NCBI RefSeq assembly: GCF_947087965.1
Contig: NZ_CAMUES010000007.1
Location: forward strand, 62,001-126,000
DNA length: 64,000 bases
From: an uncultured Mobiluncus sp.
GTDB lineage: Bacteria > Actinomycetota > Actinomycetes > Actinomycetales > Actinomycetaceae
Direction: 5' to 3'
This document shows positions 8,457 through 16,796 of this stretch, in pieces; within the stretch, counting starts at the first letter, position 1, and every line of letters begins with the position of its first letter. Below the pieces are notes generated by a model. That model worked only from the letters and a program-made list of their open reading frames with translations. It searched no databases and was not told the origin of the DNA. The position numbers and the translations under genes are program-made.

Positions 8457-10480
8457 CCGCGTTCCTGCTGTGTATAGCCGTACTGGCGGTTTTCCTGATT
8501 CTTCCCGGGTTTCTCCTGGCCCTGGCCGCGCGTTTCCGCCTCCTGCCCGCCCTCGCTCTGGGCGCTCCGATTACCGCCGGTATTCTGGCCGTTTTCGGTC
8601 AGGTCCTGGCCTGGCTGCATATTCCGTGGAACCTTCAGGTAGTCGGGCCTTTCCTGGTGTTCCTGGTGGCCGCAGTCTGCTTTAAACGGATGTATTCCCT
8701 GAGACACCAGCCGCGGGGAGGTCACGCCATGATTGCGCAGATGCCGGCGCGCCCGGTGTCCTCCGATGCCGCCGTGTCGCGGGTCTGGTTCGTGATTTCG
8801 CTGGTCCTGGCCCTGGTAGTGGCCGGCATTATCCAACTGCTACCGTTAGTGCAAACCCTGCCGATGCCAGCGTCTCCCTCGCAATCCTTCGATGCGATGT
8901 TCCACTATTCCTCGGTGCGGGTCGTGGCCGAGGACGGCAGCGCCGCCTGGAAAGGGGCCTTAGACTCGCTGTATCCCGGCCGTCAGGGCGTGTACTATCC
9001 GGCTCAGTGGGCGACGCTGCTGAGCCTCTTTGTTCCTTACGCCACCCCCACGTTCCTGTCCAACGCCCTGCTGATGGCCCTCACTCTCACCGTGTGGCCG
9101 CTCGGAGTCGCCCTACTGGCCCAATACGCTTTTGGCCAGCGCCACCCCAGCGTCCCCCTGGCAGTTCTGCTGAGCCCCTGGCCCTTGGTTTTTCCTTATT
9201 ATCTGGGGGTTTTGCAATCCCTCTACCCTTACATTTTGGCGGTCATGTGGTGGCCCCTGGCTCTGTGGGTCATCCTGAGATCGGCGGATACTTTGGCGAG
9301 CTGGCATGCGGGCGAGGCCCCGGACGTCACCTTTTCCCGGCTTTGGGAGCGATTTTTTCCCAAGACTGTGTTGGGTGTTTTGGTGGTTTTCGCCGCCGTT
9401 CATGCCCACCCCTCCATTTTCGGTTTCCTCTGTCTGGCCGTGTTCGCCTGCCTGTTAAACGCGGTCGTGAAACGCCAGCTCAAGCCGTGGTGGTGGGTGG
9501 GGGTTGTCTTAGCAGCCCTGGCGGGGGGACTGGTGGTGCCCCTCGGTCTGGCTTGGCTGGGAATCGGGGCGCGGGCCACCCAAGCCGGGGACAATCTGGA
9601 GACCTTGCGGGCGCTGGCGGCCATGCTGGGCCTGAGTCAAATCTATCAAGACCCCTGGTGGCTGCCACTTCCCTTGGGTCTGCTCAGCCTGTTAGGCCTG
9701 GTTTGGTACACCACAAAATGCCGCGACCTGCGGCTGGTGACGATTATTGCCGGGATATTGGTCCTGGTGGCGGCCACAAAAGTGTCGCTGGGGCCGCTCA
9801 GCATCCTCACCGGCCTGTGGTACGGAGCTTATGACCGTATCGGTTCCGGGATCGCCGTGTTCCTGCCTGTTTTCGCGGCGGGAGCGGTAGGGGAACTCGC
9901 GGTGATGCTGTCCCGCGCGGTGCCGTCACGAGCTGTGCCGGTGCGTGTCGGGGTTGCCTCCCTCACCATGGTCCTGCTCACCGGGGTAGTAGCCACTCCG
10001 ATAGCGCCACGGTGCTATCCTGACCGCGTAACGCTGGCCACCATTGCCTTTGTGCCCGGTTCCCAGTTCCACGCCCCGTGGGTGTCGAGCGAAGAATTTG
10101 CTGCCATGTCTAGCCTCCAGCTGACGCGAAACTCCCTGGTTATCGGCGACCCCTCCGCCGGAGAAGGCCTCCTGTACGCCGTCACGGGCATACCGACCTA
10201 TTACCTGCAGCTGTCCGGGTCGGCCTTTGACGAAAACCGCAAGTACTTGGCCGAGCACTTCCGCGAAATCGGCACGAACCCTAAGGTCTGCGCCATTATC
10301 CGGGCGGAACGGATTACCCACTACTACGCCGATGCCACGGGAGTGTCCGACGGTGACTTTACCTACCCGGGCCTGCACAACGTGGACGTAACCAGAGGTT
10401 TCACTCCGGTCGCGCAGCTGGGCGAAGCCACGGTGTATAAAATCGAGGCCTGCGGAGCAAACTCAGCCACGATGAAATAG
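8453..10480 (+). CDS. DUF6541-type polytopic membrane protein
   Basis: This 675-residue protein is made largely of hydrophobic helices up to about residue 510, followed by a soluble C-terminal domain containing RITHYYADATG. It is a paralogue of the protein at 2435-4588, which has the matching VTHYYSDND segment. The ATG at 8453 overlaps the upstream glycosyltransferase stop (ATGA), so translation is coupled. Each paralogue directly follows a glycosyltransferase gene with overlap, which suggests a pairwise working unit at the membrane. The exact reaction is unknown; a GT-C-like sugar transfer or polymer handling step is possible. Confidence 0.75.
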   Translation: MTAFLLCIAVLAVFLILPGFLLALAARFRLLPALALGAPITAGILAVFGQVLAWLHIPWNLQVVGPFLVFLVAAVCFKRMYSLRHQPRGGHAMIAQMPARPVSSDAAVSRVWFVISLVLALVVAGIIQLLPLVQTLPMPASPSQSFDAMFHYSSVRVVAEDGSAAWKGALDSLYPGRQGVYYPAQWATLLSLFVPYATPTFLSNALLMALTLTVWPLGVALLAQYAFGQRHPSVPLAVLLSPWPLVFPYYLGVLQSLYPYILAVMWWPLALWVILRSADTLASWHAGEAPDVTFSRLWERFFPKTVLGVLVVFAAVHAHPSIFGFLCLAVFACLLNAVVKRQLKPWWWVGVVLAALAGGLVVPLGLAWLGIGARATQAGDNLETLRALAAMLGLSQIYQDPWWLPLPLGLLSLLGLVWYTTKCRDLRLVTIIAGILVLVAATKVSLGPLSILTGLWYGAYDRIGSGIAVFLPVFAAGAVGELAVMLSRAVPSRAVPVRVGVASLTMVLLTGVVATPIAPRCYPDRVTLATIAFVPGSQFHAPWVSSEEFAAMSSLQLTRNSLVIGDPSAGEGLLYAVTGIPTYYLQLSGSAFDENRKYLAEHFREIGTNPKVCAIIRAERITHYYADATGVSDGDFTYPGLHNVDVTRGFTPVAQLGEATVYKIEACGANSATMK

Positions 10481-10526
10481 ACGGTGCCGCGCCTTGAAAC
10501 CCATCGAGCTCGTGCAACAGCAAAAA

Positions 10527-10560
10527 AGGAGGAGCCTCGGTGTAAACCAAGGCTCCTCCT
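10527..10560 (-). terminator. Intrinsic terminator of the 10581-12038 gene
   Basis: On the minus strand, AGGAGGAGCCTTGG (10560-10547) pairs with CCGAGGCTCCTCCT (10540-10527) with one wobble around a 6-nt loop. It is followed by a run of six T residues (10527-10522). This is a textbook rho-independent terminator, and it would also face the end of the DUF6541 gene on the plus strand. Confidence 0.88.
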
Positions 10561-10580
10561 GAAATGAACCGTTATCAGTA

Positions 10581-12038
10581 CTATAACCGATGAGCTGGAT
10601 CGGTGGACCAAGACTCGGTCATACAGCCCCCGTTGTTGCCTTGTCCGTTTTCGGGAAGGAACTGCCAAGTAATCATTGAACCGGCAATCAAAGTCGTATC
10701 CCAGTCTTTGCCGGCCGGCACACCTCCAACGATACCCTCAACTTCAAAGTCGCGATTAGCGGTACGTTTTGCATGTAAACCATAGGTTTCAGTTGGAGTC
10801 CATTCCGTGTAGAACCCGCAGTCGCCCACCGAGGCATTGCCAGCCTGGGTTTCCACGTCACTAAAGAAGGCATGAACATAGTCGCCGTTATTGGCGCCAT
10901 CGCCTTCCACCGAGGCATAGAGTCGGCCACGGAAGTTGACTTTCAGATTCGCTATGGGCCGACCGTCATACCACACGACTGCCCAACCGGAGTCAGCCCA
11001 CCATTCAATTCGGAAGTTATGCCAGGACCAGTCGGAGGGTTTCACATAGTCGTAGTCGAAAATGCCGTCCTCCATCCGGCCCAAGAAAATCCAGGGTTTG
11101 CCACCAGTTTCCGGAGCTCCACGGTCGGTTTGTATCCCGGCCGCTGCCGCCGACCCGTACTCATCGTGCAGGCGAATGTAGGCATTGAAGCCTCGTCCGG
11201 CACCGTTATTCATCAGGTTTGCGCTGATGGAAGCATAGGGCTTACCTTCGGGGATAAACACCCGGGTGCCTTTATTGATGCCGGAAAAGTTTATGTTAGT
11301 GAAGGTCACATTGGCGCTGTCGCCGGGATTCTTGCCGGCAGCCATCATGGTTGCAGCCGGGCCGTTCATAGAGCCGCTGAAATAGTAGGGTCCATAGCGG
11401 CGGGTATTGTCCACGATAAACAGGATTGACTTAGAACTCCACTGGGCTTTGATGATGTGACGGTAGTCGCGAATGTAATGCTGCTGGTCGATGTCCACCG
11501 CGGTGCCATTTTGCATCTTTTGAATGATGGAGGCGTTGTTCAGTTGCTGGCTGTAGTCAACCAGGGGATAGATACCTTGGAACATTTGTCCCCGGTTCAT
11601 ACCGCGCACGATGATTTGCGGGCCGTAGGTTACGTAGCCTTCACTCAAAATTCCAATTTCGTACCAATTTGCCCCGTCAAACATCATCTGGAGCACTGCC
11701 TTATGATCTCCGGTGCCGTACGTACACATACCTGGCTGGCAGTGTTCCCCATTGTTGCCCACTAGTTGCAGATTTAGGGTGCCATGACGGGCCATCTGGT
11801 AGGTAGTGGTGGCTTGTGCTCCGCTCCACAGCCCGTCCTGGGATTTTCCTGCCAGGTTCACTTGCGCATTGTGGTCTTGGATGCTAGCACTCCAACCGTT
11901 ACTGGCTGCAGTCCAGTAGCTGGTAGTGGAAGCGTGAGCCCGGGGAGCCTGCCAGGCAGTCACCCCGGTCAAAGCCATGGCGAACGCAAATAATCCTGCG
12001 ATGATGCGTAAATAAAACCGTTTCTGGTGAGAAATCAT
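10581..12038 (-). CDS. Secreted protein with lectin/glucanase-like (LamG-type) features, function unknown
   Basis: This 485-residue protein has a typical Sec signal peptide: KRFYLR basic region, hydrophobic core, and a probable cleavage after PRAHA near residue 36. There is no lipobox, LPXTG motif or C-terminal anchor, so it is probably released or bound non-covalently. The segment HNFRIEWWADSGWAVVWYDG (about residue 340) resembles the beta-strand core of concanavalin-like LamG/GH16 folds, and an N-terminal strand-rich half may be a second such domain. A CxxxxC pair (CQPGMC) and two later cysteines may form disulfides. It has its own consensus -10 box and strong terminator, and so is monocistronic within the polysaccharide locus. 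Binding to the surface glycan is a guess. Confidence 0.75.
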   Translation of the reverse strand: MISHQKRFYLRIIAGLFAFAMALTGVTAWQAPRAHASTTSYWTAASNGWSASIQDHNAQVNLAGKSQDGLWSGAQATTTYQMARHGTLNLQLVGNNGEHCQPGMCTYGTGDHKAVLQMMFDGANWYEIGILSEGYVTYGPQIIVRGMNRGQMFQGIYPLVDYSQQLNNASIIQKMQNGTAVDIDQQHYIRDYRHIIKAQWSSKSILFIVDNTRRYGPYYFSGSMNGPAATMMAAGKNPGDSANVTFTNINFSGINKGTRVFIPEGKPYASISANLMNNGAGRGFNAYIRLHDEYGSAAAAGIQTDRGAPETGGKPWIFLGRMEDGIFDYDYVKPSDWSWHNFRIEWWADSGWAVVWYDGRPIANLKVNFRGRLYASVEGDGANNGDYVHAFFSDVETQAGNASVGDCGFYTEWTPTETYGLHAKRTANRDFEVEGIVGGVPAGKDWDTTLIAGSMITWQFLPENGQGNNGGCMTESWSTDPAHRL

Positions 12039-12074
12039 AGAGATCCTTCAATCGCTTAATCCAAATGCTCTACT

Positions 12075-12103
12075 ATTATAGACACGCCTGGGTATGCGAA
12101 AAT
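12075..12103 (-). promoter_or_regulatory. Promoter of the secreted 485-residue protein
   Basis: On the minus strand TATAAT (12080-12075) is a perfect -10 box. ATTTTC (12103-12098) lies 17 bp upstream as a weak -35. The start codon is at 12038 with AAGGAT as ribosome site, leaving a leader of about 30 nt. This is one of the few units here with a leadered mRNA. Confidence 0.6.
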
Positions 12104-12137
12104 TCGGGACCGCTATTTTTGGCTATTATGCCAGCTC

Positions 12138-13478
12138 TTAGGCTTGACCAGCTTCATCTGCGCTGAACGTATCAGGATTTGTTAACGCTTCCCAATAGGC
12201 TGCGTCTCGGGCGGGTAATTTCACCATTGGAACCGGGGGAGTCAGGTTGGTGAATGTCGAGTTAAAAGTGACTACTCCGGCAGATTCCATTCCTGCCCAC
12301 GGCAGAACATCAAAGGCTAAACCTTTTTGCCAGGCATCGTACATGACGGACGAATCAATGTTCTGAATGGAGCAAGAGAGGAAGTAGGTTCCCGGACGCA
12401 GCGGCAGCCGAGGAATCTTGACTTCAATAGTGCCGCTGCCTGGGTCGATGTATTCCGGTACGTATCCGGCGTCCAGGGTGTGATATCCCCATACCCAGTA
12501 GCCTTCGCGAGTGTCTACCGATACTCCAAAGATAGGTTTCTCGATGCGTTCTTTGGCTTCATAGGTCAGTCGGATAGTCACTGGGTCACCGGTGTGAACC
12601 TTTTCTGCCCCCTCAGGCCCCAGCCATTCCATCTTGGTGACTTCGACCTGTCCGCTGCCGAACCGGGTTCCGCCGCCCTGCTCAACCCGTCTCGCCCCGT
12701 GAGCCATATTGGAATAGCGGTCGACAATCTCGGAGGCTCCTCCGACAGCCACCAGTTTTCCGTGATCCAGCCAAGCCGCCTCATCACAGAAAGTCCGCAT
12801 TTGTTCCAAACCGTGGCTGACCACAACCACGGTGCGGCCTTCAGAACGGAACTGGGCAAACTTTGCCATACATTTTTCTTGGAACTCCAGGTCACCAACC
12901 GCCAGGATTTCATCAACCAGCAAGATTTCCGGCTCCACATGGATGGCTACGGAAAATCCCAGGCGCACATACATTCCGGAAGAATAGCTTTTCACCGGTT
13001 GATCAATAAACTTTTCCACCCCGGAAAATTCCACAATCGCGTCTAGTTTGCGTTCAATCTCGGCTTTGGACATACCCAAGATGGAACCGTTGAGGAAAAT
13101 ATTTTCCCGGCCGGTCAAATCGGGGTGAAACCCGGAACCAACTTCCAGCATGGCAGCAACACGGCCGCGGGTGGTAATAGTGCCGGAGTCGGGGCTCAAA
13201 ATCCGGGCGATGCATTTCAACAGAGTAGATTTACCCGAACCGTTCTGACCTAACAGGCCGAAAGTTTTCCCTTCGGGAATCTCTAAATTGATGTCATCCA
13301 AGGCATGGAACAGTTCATAGCGTTCTTTCTTGCCTTTCAAGAGGCGACGTTTCAAGGATTGTTCGTGCTCGTGGTAAATCCGAAAAGTCTTGGATAAGTG
13401 TTCGACCGTGATGGCGGGCGGACGTGAGGAATCGCCCGTAGAGACTGTTGCGAGAGAAAGACTGTCGCGTTTTGACAT
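12138..13478 (-). CDS. wzt: Wzt-type polysaccharide ABC exporter ATPase with carbohydrate-binding domain
   Basis: This 446-residue protein is the nucleotide-binding subunit of a polysaccharide ABC exporter. The ATPase domain (about residues 25-250) has Walker A GLLGQNGSGKST, signature YSSGMYVRLGFSVA and Walker B EILLVDEILAVGD, the sequence style of the Wzt/TagH group. Residues about 270-430 form the extra Wzt C-terminal beta-sandwich domain, which in characterised O-antigen exporters recognises a finished polymer end. The ATG shares one base with the wzm stop (TAATG), so the two are coupled. With Wzm it would move an undecaprenyl-linked polymer across the membrane. Confidence 0.92.
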   Translation of the reverse strand: MSKRDSLSLATVSTGDSSRPPAITVEHLSKTFRIYHEHEQSLKRRLLKGKKERYELFHALDDINLEIPEGKTFGLLGQNGSGKSTLLKCIARILSPDSGTITTRGRVAAMLEVGSGFHPDLTGRENIFLNGSILGMSKAEIERKLDAIVEFSGVEKFIDQPVKSYSSGMYVRLGFSVAIHVEPEILLVDEILAVGDLEFQEKCMAKFAQFRSEGRTVVVVSHGLEQMRTFCDEAAWLDHGKLVAVGGASEIVDRYSNMAHGARRVEQGGGTRFGSGQVEVTKMEWLGPEGAEKVHTGDPVTIRLTYEAKERIEKPIFGVSVDTREGYWVWGYHTLDAGYVPEYIDPGSGTIEVKIPRLPLRPGTYFLSCSIQNIDSSVMYDAWQKGLAFDVLPWAGMESAGVVTFNSTFTNLTPPVPMVKLPARDAAYWEALTNPDTFSADEAGQA

Positions 13479-14356
13479 TAGAGTTCCTCCACGATTCTCG
13501 GTGAGAAACGACGGTAAACCAGTATCCCCATCAGGAGATTAAAAGCAGTCCAGGCCAGGATGCCTCCCCACACTTCTGGTCCGGGCAAAGCGTAGTCGTA
13601 GAGAACCGAGCGGAAGGCTTCCAAGATAAGCTCGGCGGGGTTGAGACGGAACGCCACATCCAAAGGCAAGGGTTTACCCTGCCAGCCCCAACCCATCTCA
13701 AACAGATGCTCCTGGGCGGCCACCAACATCGTGAGCGGGAACACGACTCCGGAAGCGTACATCCACACTTGGGCAAGGATGCCCCACAGATGAACGATGT
13801 CCCGAAAGTAAACGGTGGCGATAGCCAAAAACAAGGCCAAACCAAAGCTGAAAAGCCCGGTAATCACGACAATCAGCAGCAGTAAGGGGAGGTATATCAG
13901 GACTTGGGGTCCCCCAACCAGGGCGGTGATAATCACCAACACGCTCAGTTCAAAGAGAAAATCGAAAGTGCGAGCCAGGGCTGCGGAAAGTACCAGCACG
14001 TAACGCGGAAAATACACTTTGGTCAACAATCCTGAGTTACCGACCAAAGCCCCCATGCCGTCATTCACTACGCCCACCAGGTATCCCCAACACAACACTC
14101 CGATGCCAATCCACAGCGCGAAGGAATCAATCCCGGAATTGCGTCCCGGTTCCACTCCGCCGCGGAAAACCAGCCCGAAAATCACGGCGAAAACCGCGAT
14201 GGTGGCCAACGGGTTAATCAGCGACCACAGTCGACCCAACAGGGTGCCTTTATATTCCGAGCTGACGACGCGTTTGGCTAACACCATGGTTAGAGCCACG
14301 GTGTGCTTCCAGGAATTCGGGTTCTCTCCGGTTGTGGAATCGGGTTGCTTCGTCAT
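13478..14356 (-). CDS. wzm: Wzm-type polysaccharide ABC exporter permease
   Basis: This 292-residue ABC-2 type permease has about six membrane helices. The N-terminal cytoplasmic segment ends in VVSSEYKGTLLGRLWSLINP, the conserved interfacial helix of Wzm/TagG proteins. It also has the ATVYFRDIVHLWG and LNPAELILEAFRSVLYD segments typical of the family. It lies 3 bp after a GT2 gene and overlaps wzt, so all three are co-transcribed. It forms the membrane channel for the polymer made by the neighbouring enzymes. Confidence 0.92.
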   Translation of the reverse strand: MTKQPDSTTGENPNSWKHTVALTMVLAKRVVSSEYKGTLLGRLWSLINPLATIAVFAVIFGLVFRGGVEPGRNSGIDSFALWIGIGVLCWGYLVGVVNDGMGALVGNSGLLTKVYFPRYVLVLSAALARTFDFLFELSVLVIITALVGGPQVLIYLPLLLLIVVITGLFSFGLALFLAIATVYFRDIVHLWGILAQVWMYASGVVFPLTMLVAAQEHLFEMGWGWQGKPLPLDVAFRLNPAELILEAFRSVLYDYALPGPEVWGGILAWTAFNLLMGILVYRRFSPRIVEEL

Positions 14357-14359
14357 TAG

Positions 14360-15595
14360 CTACGCTTCGTCTTTGTCGGAGGAGTCGGTCTGGGTATTTG
14401 GCTCCGCAGAAGGGCGTGCGGTGCCGGGACGACGGCCAAGCAGTCGGGCAATCCAGGTCTTGACACTTCGGTTGTCGAGGCGCTGGTGCAGGGCTTTCAA
14501 CAGCTCGGTTGCTTCGTTGATCTGATTGGATAGATTTTGGTTGGTTTCCGCCTGCAAACCTTGATATTGTGCCATTTGGCTTTCCAATAACTGAATTTGG
14601 GCGTCTTTCACCATTTCGAGGTGGTGTGCCTGAACGGCCTCAATCTCGCGTTGCTCACGTTGCAGTTCCTCTTTATAGTGAGCCATCAGCAGAGCCAATC
14701 CCAATGTTGCTGGATTGGCATGGTTCGCTTGGCGGAGGTAGTTATTGCGAATAATGGCGTGAAAGTCGTGGTGTTCACGAGCGGCCACCACAATTGAGTT
14801 GCCTAAATCTCCGCTCAAGTTTTGGCGGTGATGCCAGTTTGCCAGGGGTTGCGCTAAGTAGCGCACCTCGCCAAGCAGCAGCAGCCGAAGGGTAAAATCC
14901 CAATCCGCCAAAACCGGCAGAGTGGAATCCCATCCCCGCAGGGTCTCTAGTGTTTCGGTGCGAAACAGCAAAGCTACCGGGGGCACAAAGTTTTCAATTA
15001 GGGTATCTTCCAAGTTAAGCGCGGTTTTGTCCGCGGCCAACAGTTCGCGCGAGACCTCGGTAACGGTGTGATTTTCCACGTCAACAGTCTCATAAATCAC
15101 GTTGCTCTGGGTGGCTGCCGCGACCGCTGTGGGGTGCTGATGCAGTTCACCCACGGTTGTTTCCAGGAACTCCGGCTGCCAGGAATCATCATCGTCTAAC
15201 ACAACTGTGTAAGTTGCTTGCAGCTGTTGCGCGCGGGCAAAACCGGGATTGACCACGCCCTCGCGTCCGGTTACGTCCCCGGGACCCAAGTTAATCACTT
15301 CACTGCGTTCACGCTGCTGGGTAGGAACGGACTCGAGGAGGGCCTGAATCGTGTCGCGGTTGCCGCGGTCATTGACAATAATATGGACATAATCGGTGAA
15401 GGTCTGGGCGCCGACACTAGCAATGGCTCGCTTCAAAAGCAGTTCCCGGTTGTGAGTCCGGGTCACGATGGCTACGGCTGGCAATCTTCCTCCACGGTTC
15501 TTGAACTTTTCATATCCTACCGTATTCCTTGGGAAATCCTCCCACCGCTGGTGATGCCGATTTCTGCGATACTGCCAGATAGGTGAAACTGTCAT
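14360..15595 (-). CDS. GT2 glycosyltransferase with C-terminal coiled coil
   Basis: This 411-residue protein has a GT-A domain in residues about 40-300, with AIVTRTHNRELLLKRAIASV at its start and the metal-binding VVLDDDDSW (four aspartates). Residues about 300-385 are heptad-rich and lack helix breakers (HLEMVKDAQIQLLESQMAQY and on), predicting a coiled coil. A basic tail RLLGRRPG and an acidic end follow. The ATG at 15593-15595 has AAAGGCG upstream. It is the first gene of the GT-wzm-wzt operon. The coiled coil could oligomerise the enzyme or dock it to the exporter; the sequence alone does not decide. Confidence 0.85.
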   Translation of the reverse strand: MTVSPIWQYRRNRHHQRWEDFPRNTVGYEKFKNRGGRLPAVAIVTRTHNRELLLKRAIASVGAQTFTDYVHIIVNDRGNRDTIQALLESVPTQQRERSEVINLGPGDVTGREGVVNPGFARAQQLQATYTVVLDDDDSWQPEFLETTVGELHQHPTAVAAATQSNVIYETVDVENHTVTEVSRELLAADKTALNLEDTLIENFVPPVALLFRTETLETLRGWDSTLPVLADWDFTLRLLLLGEVRYLAQPLANWHHRQNLSGDLGNSIVVAAREHHDFHAIIRNNYLRQANHANPATLGLALLMAHYKEELQREQREIEAVQAHHLEMVKDAQIQLLESQMAQYQGLQAETNQNLSNQINEATELLKALHQRLDNRSVKTWIARLLGRRPGTARPSAEPNTQTDSSDKDEA

Positions 15596-15668
15596 TTTTT
15601 CGCCTTTGGTCTAACGGATAAGATAGTCACTGTTCGCAACGATGGTTTTTGGGGAATACGGAGTAACA

Positions 15669-16754
15669 ATGACGGAGCCAAGAATTGCCTGGGTGACCGG
15701 TGGGGCTGGATTTATCGGGTCGGCTCTGTCCACGTCCCTCGTGGAGCGTTTCGATAAGGTCATTGCCATCGACAACCTTCTGGCTCAAGTTCACCCGGAG
15801 GGCCAGCCCGCTGCCGGTTTTGATTCACGCGTCGAGCTGCTAATCGGCGATGTAACCTCAGCTGATACGTGGGAAACCGCGCTTTCACAGGGTAAACCTG
15901 AGGTTGTGGTGCATCTAGCGGCGGAAACTGGTACCGGCCAGTCCCTGCGGGAATCTACCCGTCACACGATGGTGAACGTGGTGGGAACCTCCCTTATGCT
16001 GGATCAACTTCAGTCGCACCAGGCCATACCGCGCCGGATTCTCTTGTGTTCCTCCCGAGCGGTCTACGGTGAGGGTGCGTGGCGTCGAGAGGAAGGCCCG
16101 CAGGCCGGGGAACTGTTTTACCCCGGAATGCGAACCGCGGCGATGCTGGGTGCGGGGCAGTGGGATTTTCCTGGCGCTCAGCCAGTGGCGCAGGACGCCC
16201 GCCGGGTTACGGTTCACCCTGAATCAGTGTACGGAATCACCAAATGTGCCCAAGAGGATCTGCTGACCCTGTGGGGGGATGCTTTTGGATGTGAAATCGT
16301 GATTTTACGTCTGCAAAATGTTTATGGTCCTGGGCAAACTCCCGGTAATCCCTACACCGGCATCATGTCGATATTCTCTCGACTGGCTCGGGAAGGCCGG
16401 GTTATTCCCCTCTACGAAGACGGCCTGGTACGTCGAGATTTCGTGATTATTGACGATGTGGCTCGAGCCTGCCTGTTGGCTTTGGAGGCCAAAACCCCGC
16501 CCCGTTTCCCAGTCGATATTGGTTCGGGAGTGTACACGACCATCGCTGAGGCCGCGCGGATAATCGCGCGAATTTATGGTGCCCCTGAGCCTGAGGTGAC
16601 CGGTCAGTGGCGTCACGGTGATGTGCGTCACGCTTGGGCGGATTCCTCCGGGGCGGCTCAAGCCTTGGGCTTCCAGGCTGAAATTGGTCTGGAACAAGGC
16701 CTGCAGAAACTGACAAACTGGATTGATCAGACCTGGCAACGAGACAAATCTTAA
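15669..16754 (+). CDS. NAD-dependent epimerase, probable dTDP-L-rhamnose 4-epimerase
   Basis: This 361-residue extended short-chain dehydrogenase/reductase has the NAD-binding GGAGFIGS near residue 10, the LLCSSRAVYGEG strand and catalytic YGITK. The segment AIDNLLAQVHPEG resembles the DNL-x-QVHG motif of dTDP-L-rhamnose 4-epimerases, which make dTDP-6-deoxy-L-talose; UDP-glucose 4-epimerases lack it. The ATG at 15669 follows CGGAG; nine upstream in-frame codons to 15642 have no ribosome site. A possible -10 box TAAGAT lies at 15619-15624. It begins a plus-strand run of sugar genes reaching rmlB. The epimerase family is clear; substrate is inferred. Confidence 0.78.
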   Translation: MTEPRIAWVTGGAGFIGSALSTSLVERFDKVIAIDNLLAQVHPEGQPAAGFDSRVELLIGDVTSADTWETALSQGKPEVVVHLAAETGTGQSLRESTRHTMVNVVGTSLMLDQLQSHQAIPRRILLCSSRAVYGEGAWRREEGPQAGELFYPGMRTAAMLGAGQWDFPGAQPVAQDARRVTVHPESVYGITKCAQEDLLTLWGDAFGCEIVILRLQNVYGPGQTPGNPYTGIMSIFSRLAREGRVIPLYEDGLVRRDFVIIDDVARACLLALEAKTPPRFPVDIGSGVYTTIAEAARIIARIYGAPEPEVTGQWRHGDVRHAWADSSGAAQALGFQAEIGLEQGLQKLTNWIDQTWQRDKS

Positions 16755-16782
16755 GGTAAGTTTTCCCTAATTGAGAGGCTGG

Positions 16783-16796
16783 TATTATCAACATTA
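16783..16796 (+). promoter_or_regulatory. Leaderless -10 box of the 16796 gene
   Basis: TATTAT at 16783-16788 lies seven bases before ATG 16796, and no ribosome site is present. This suggests an internal promoter giving leaderless mRNA for the downstream genes. Confidence 0.45.
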
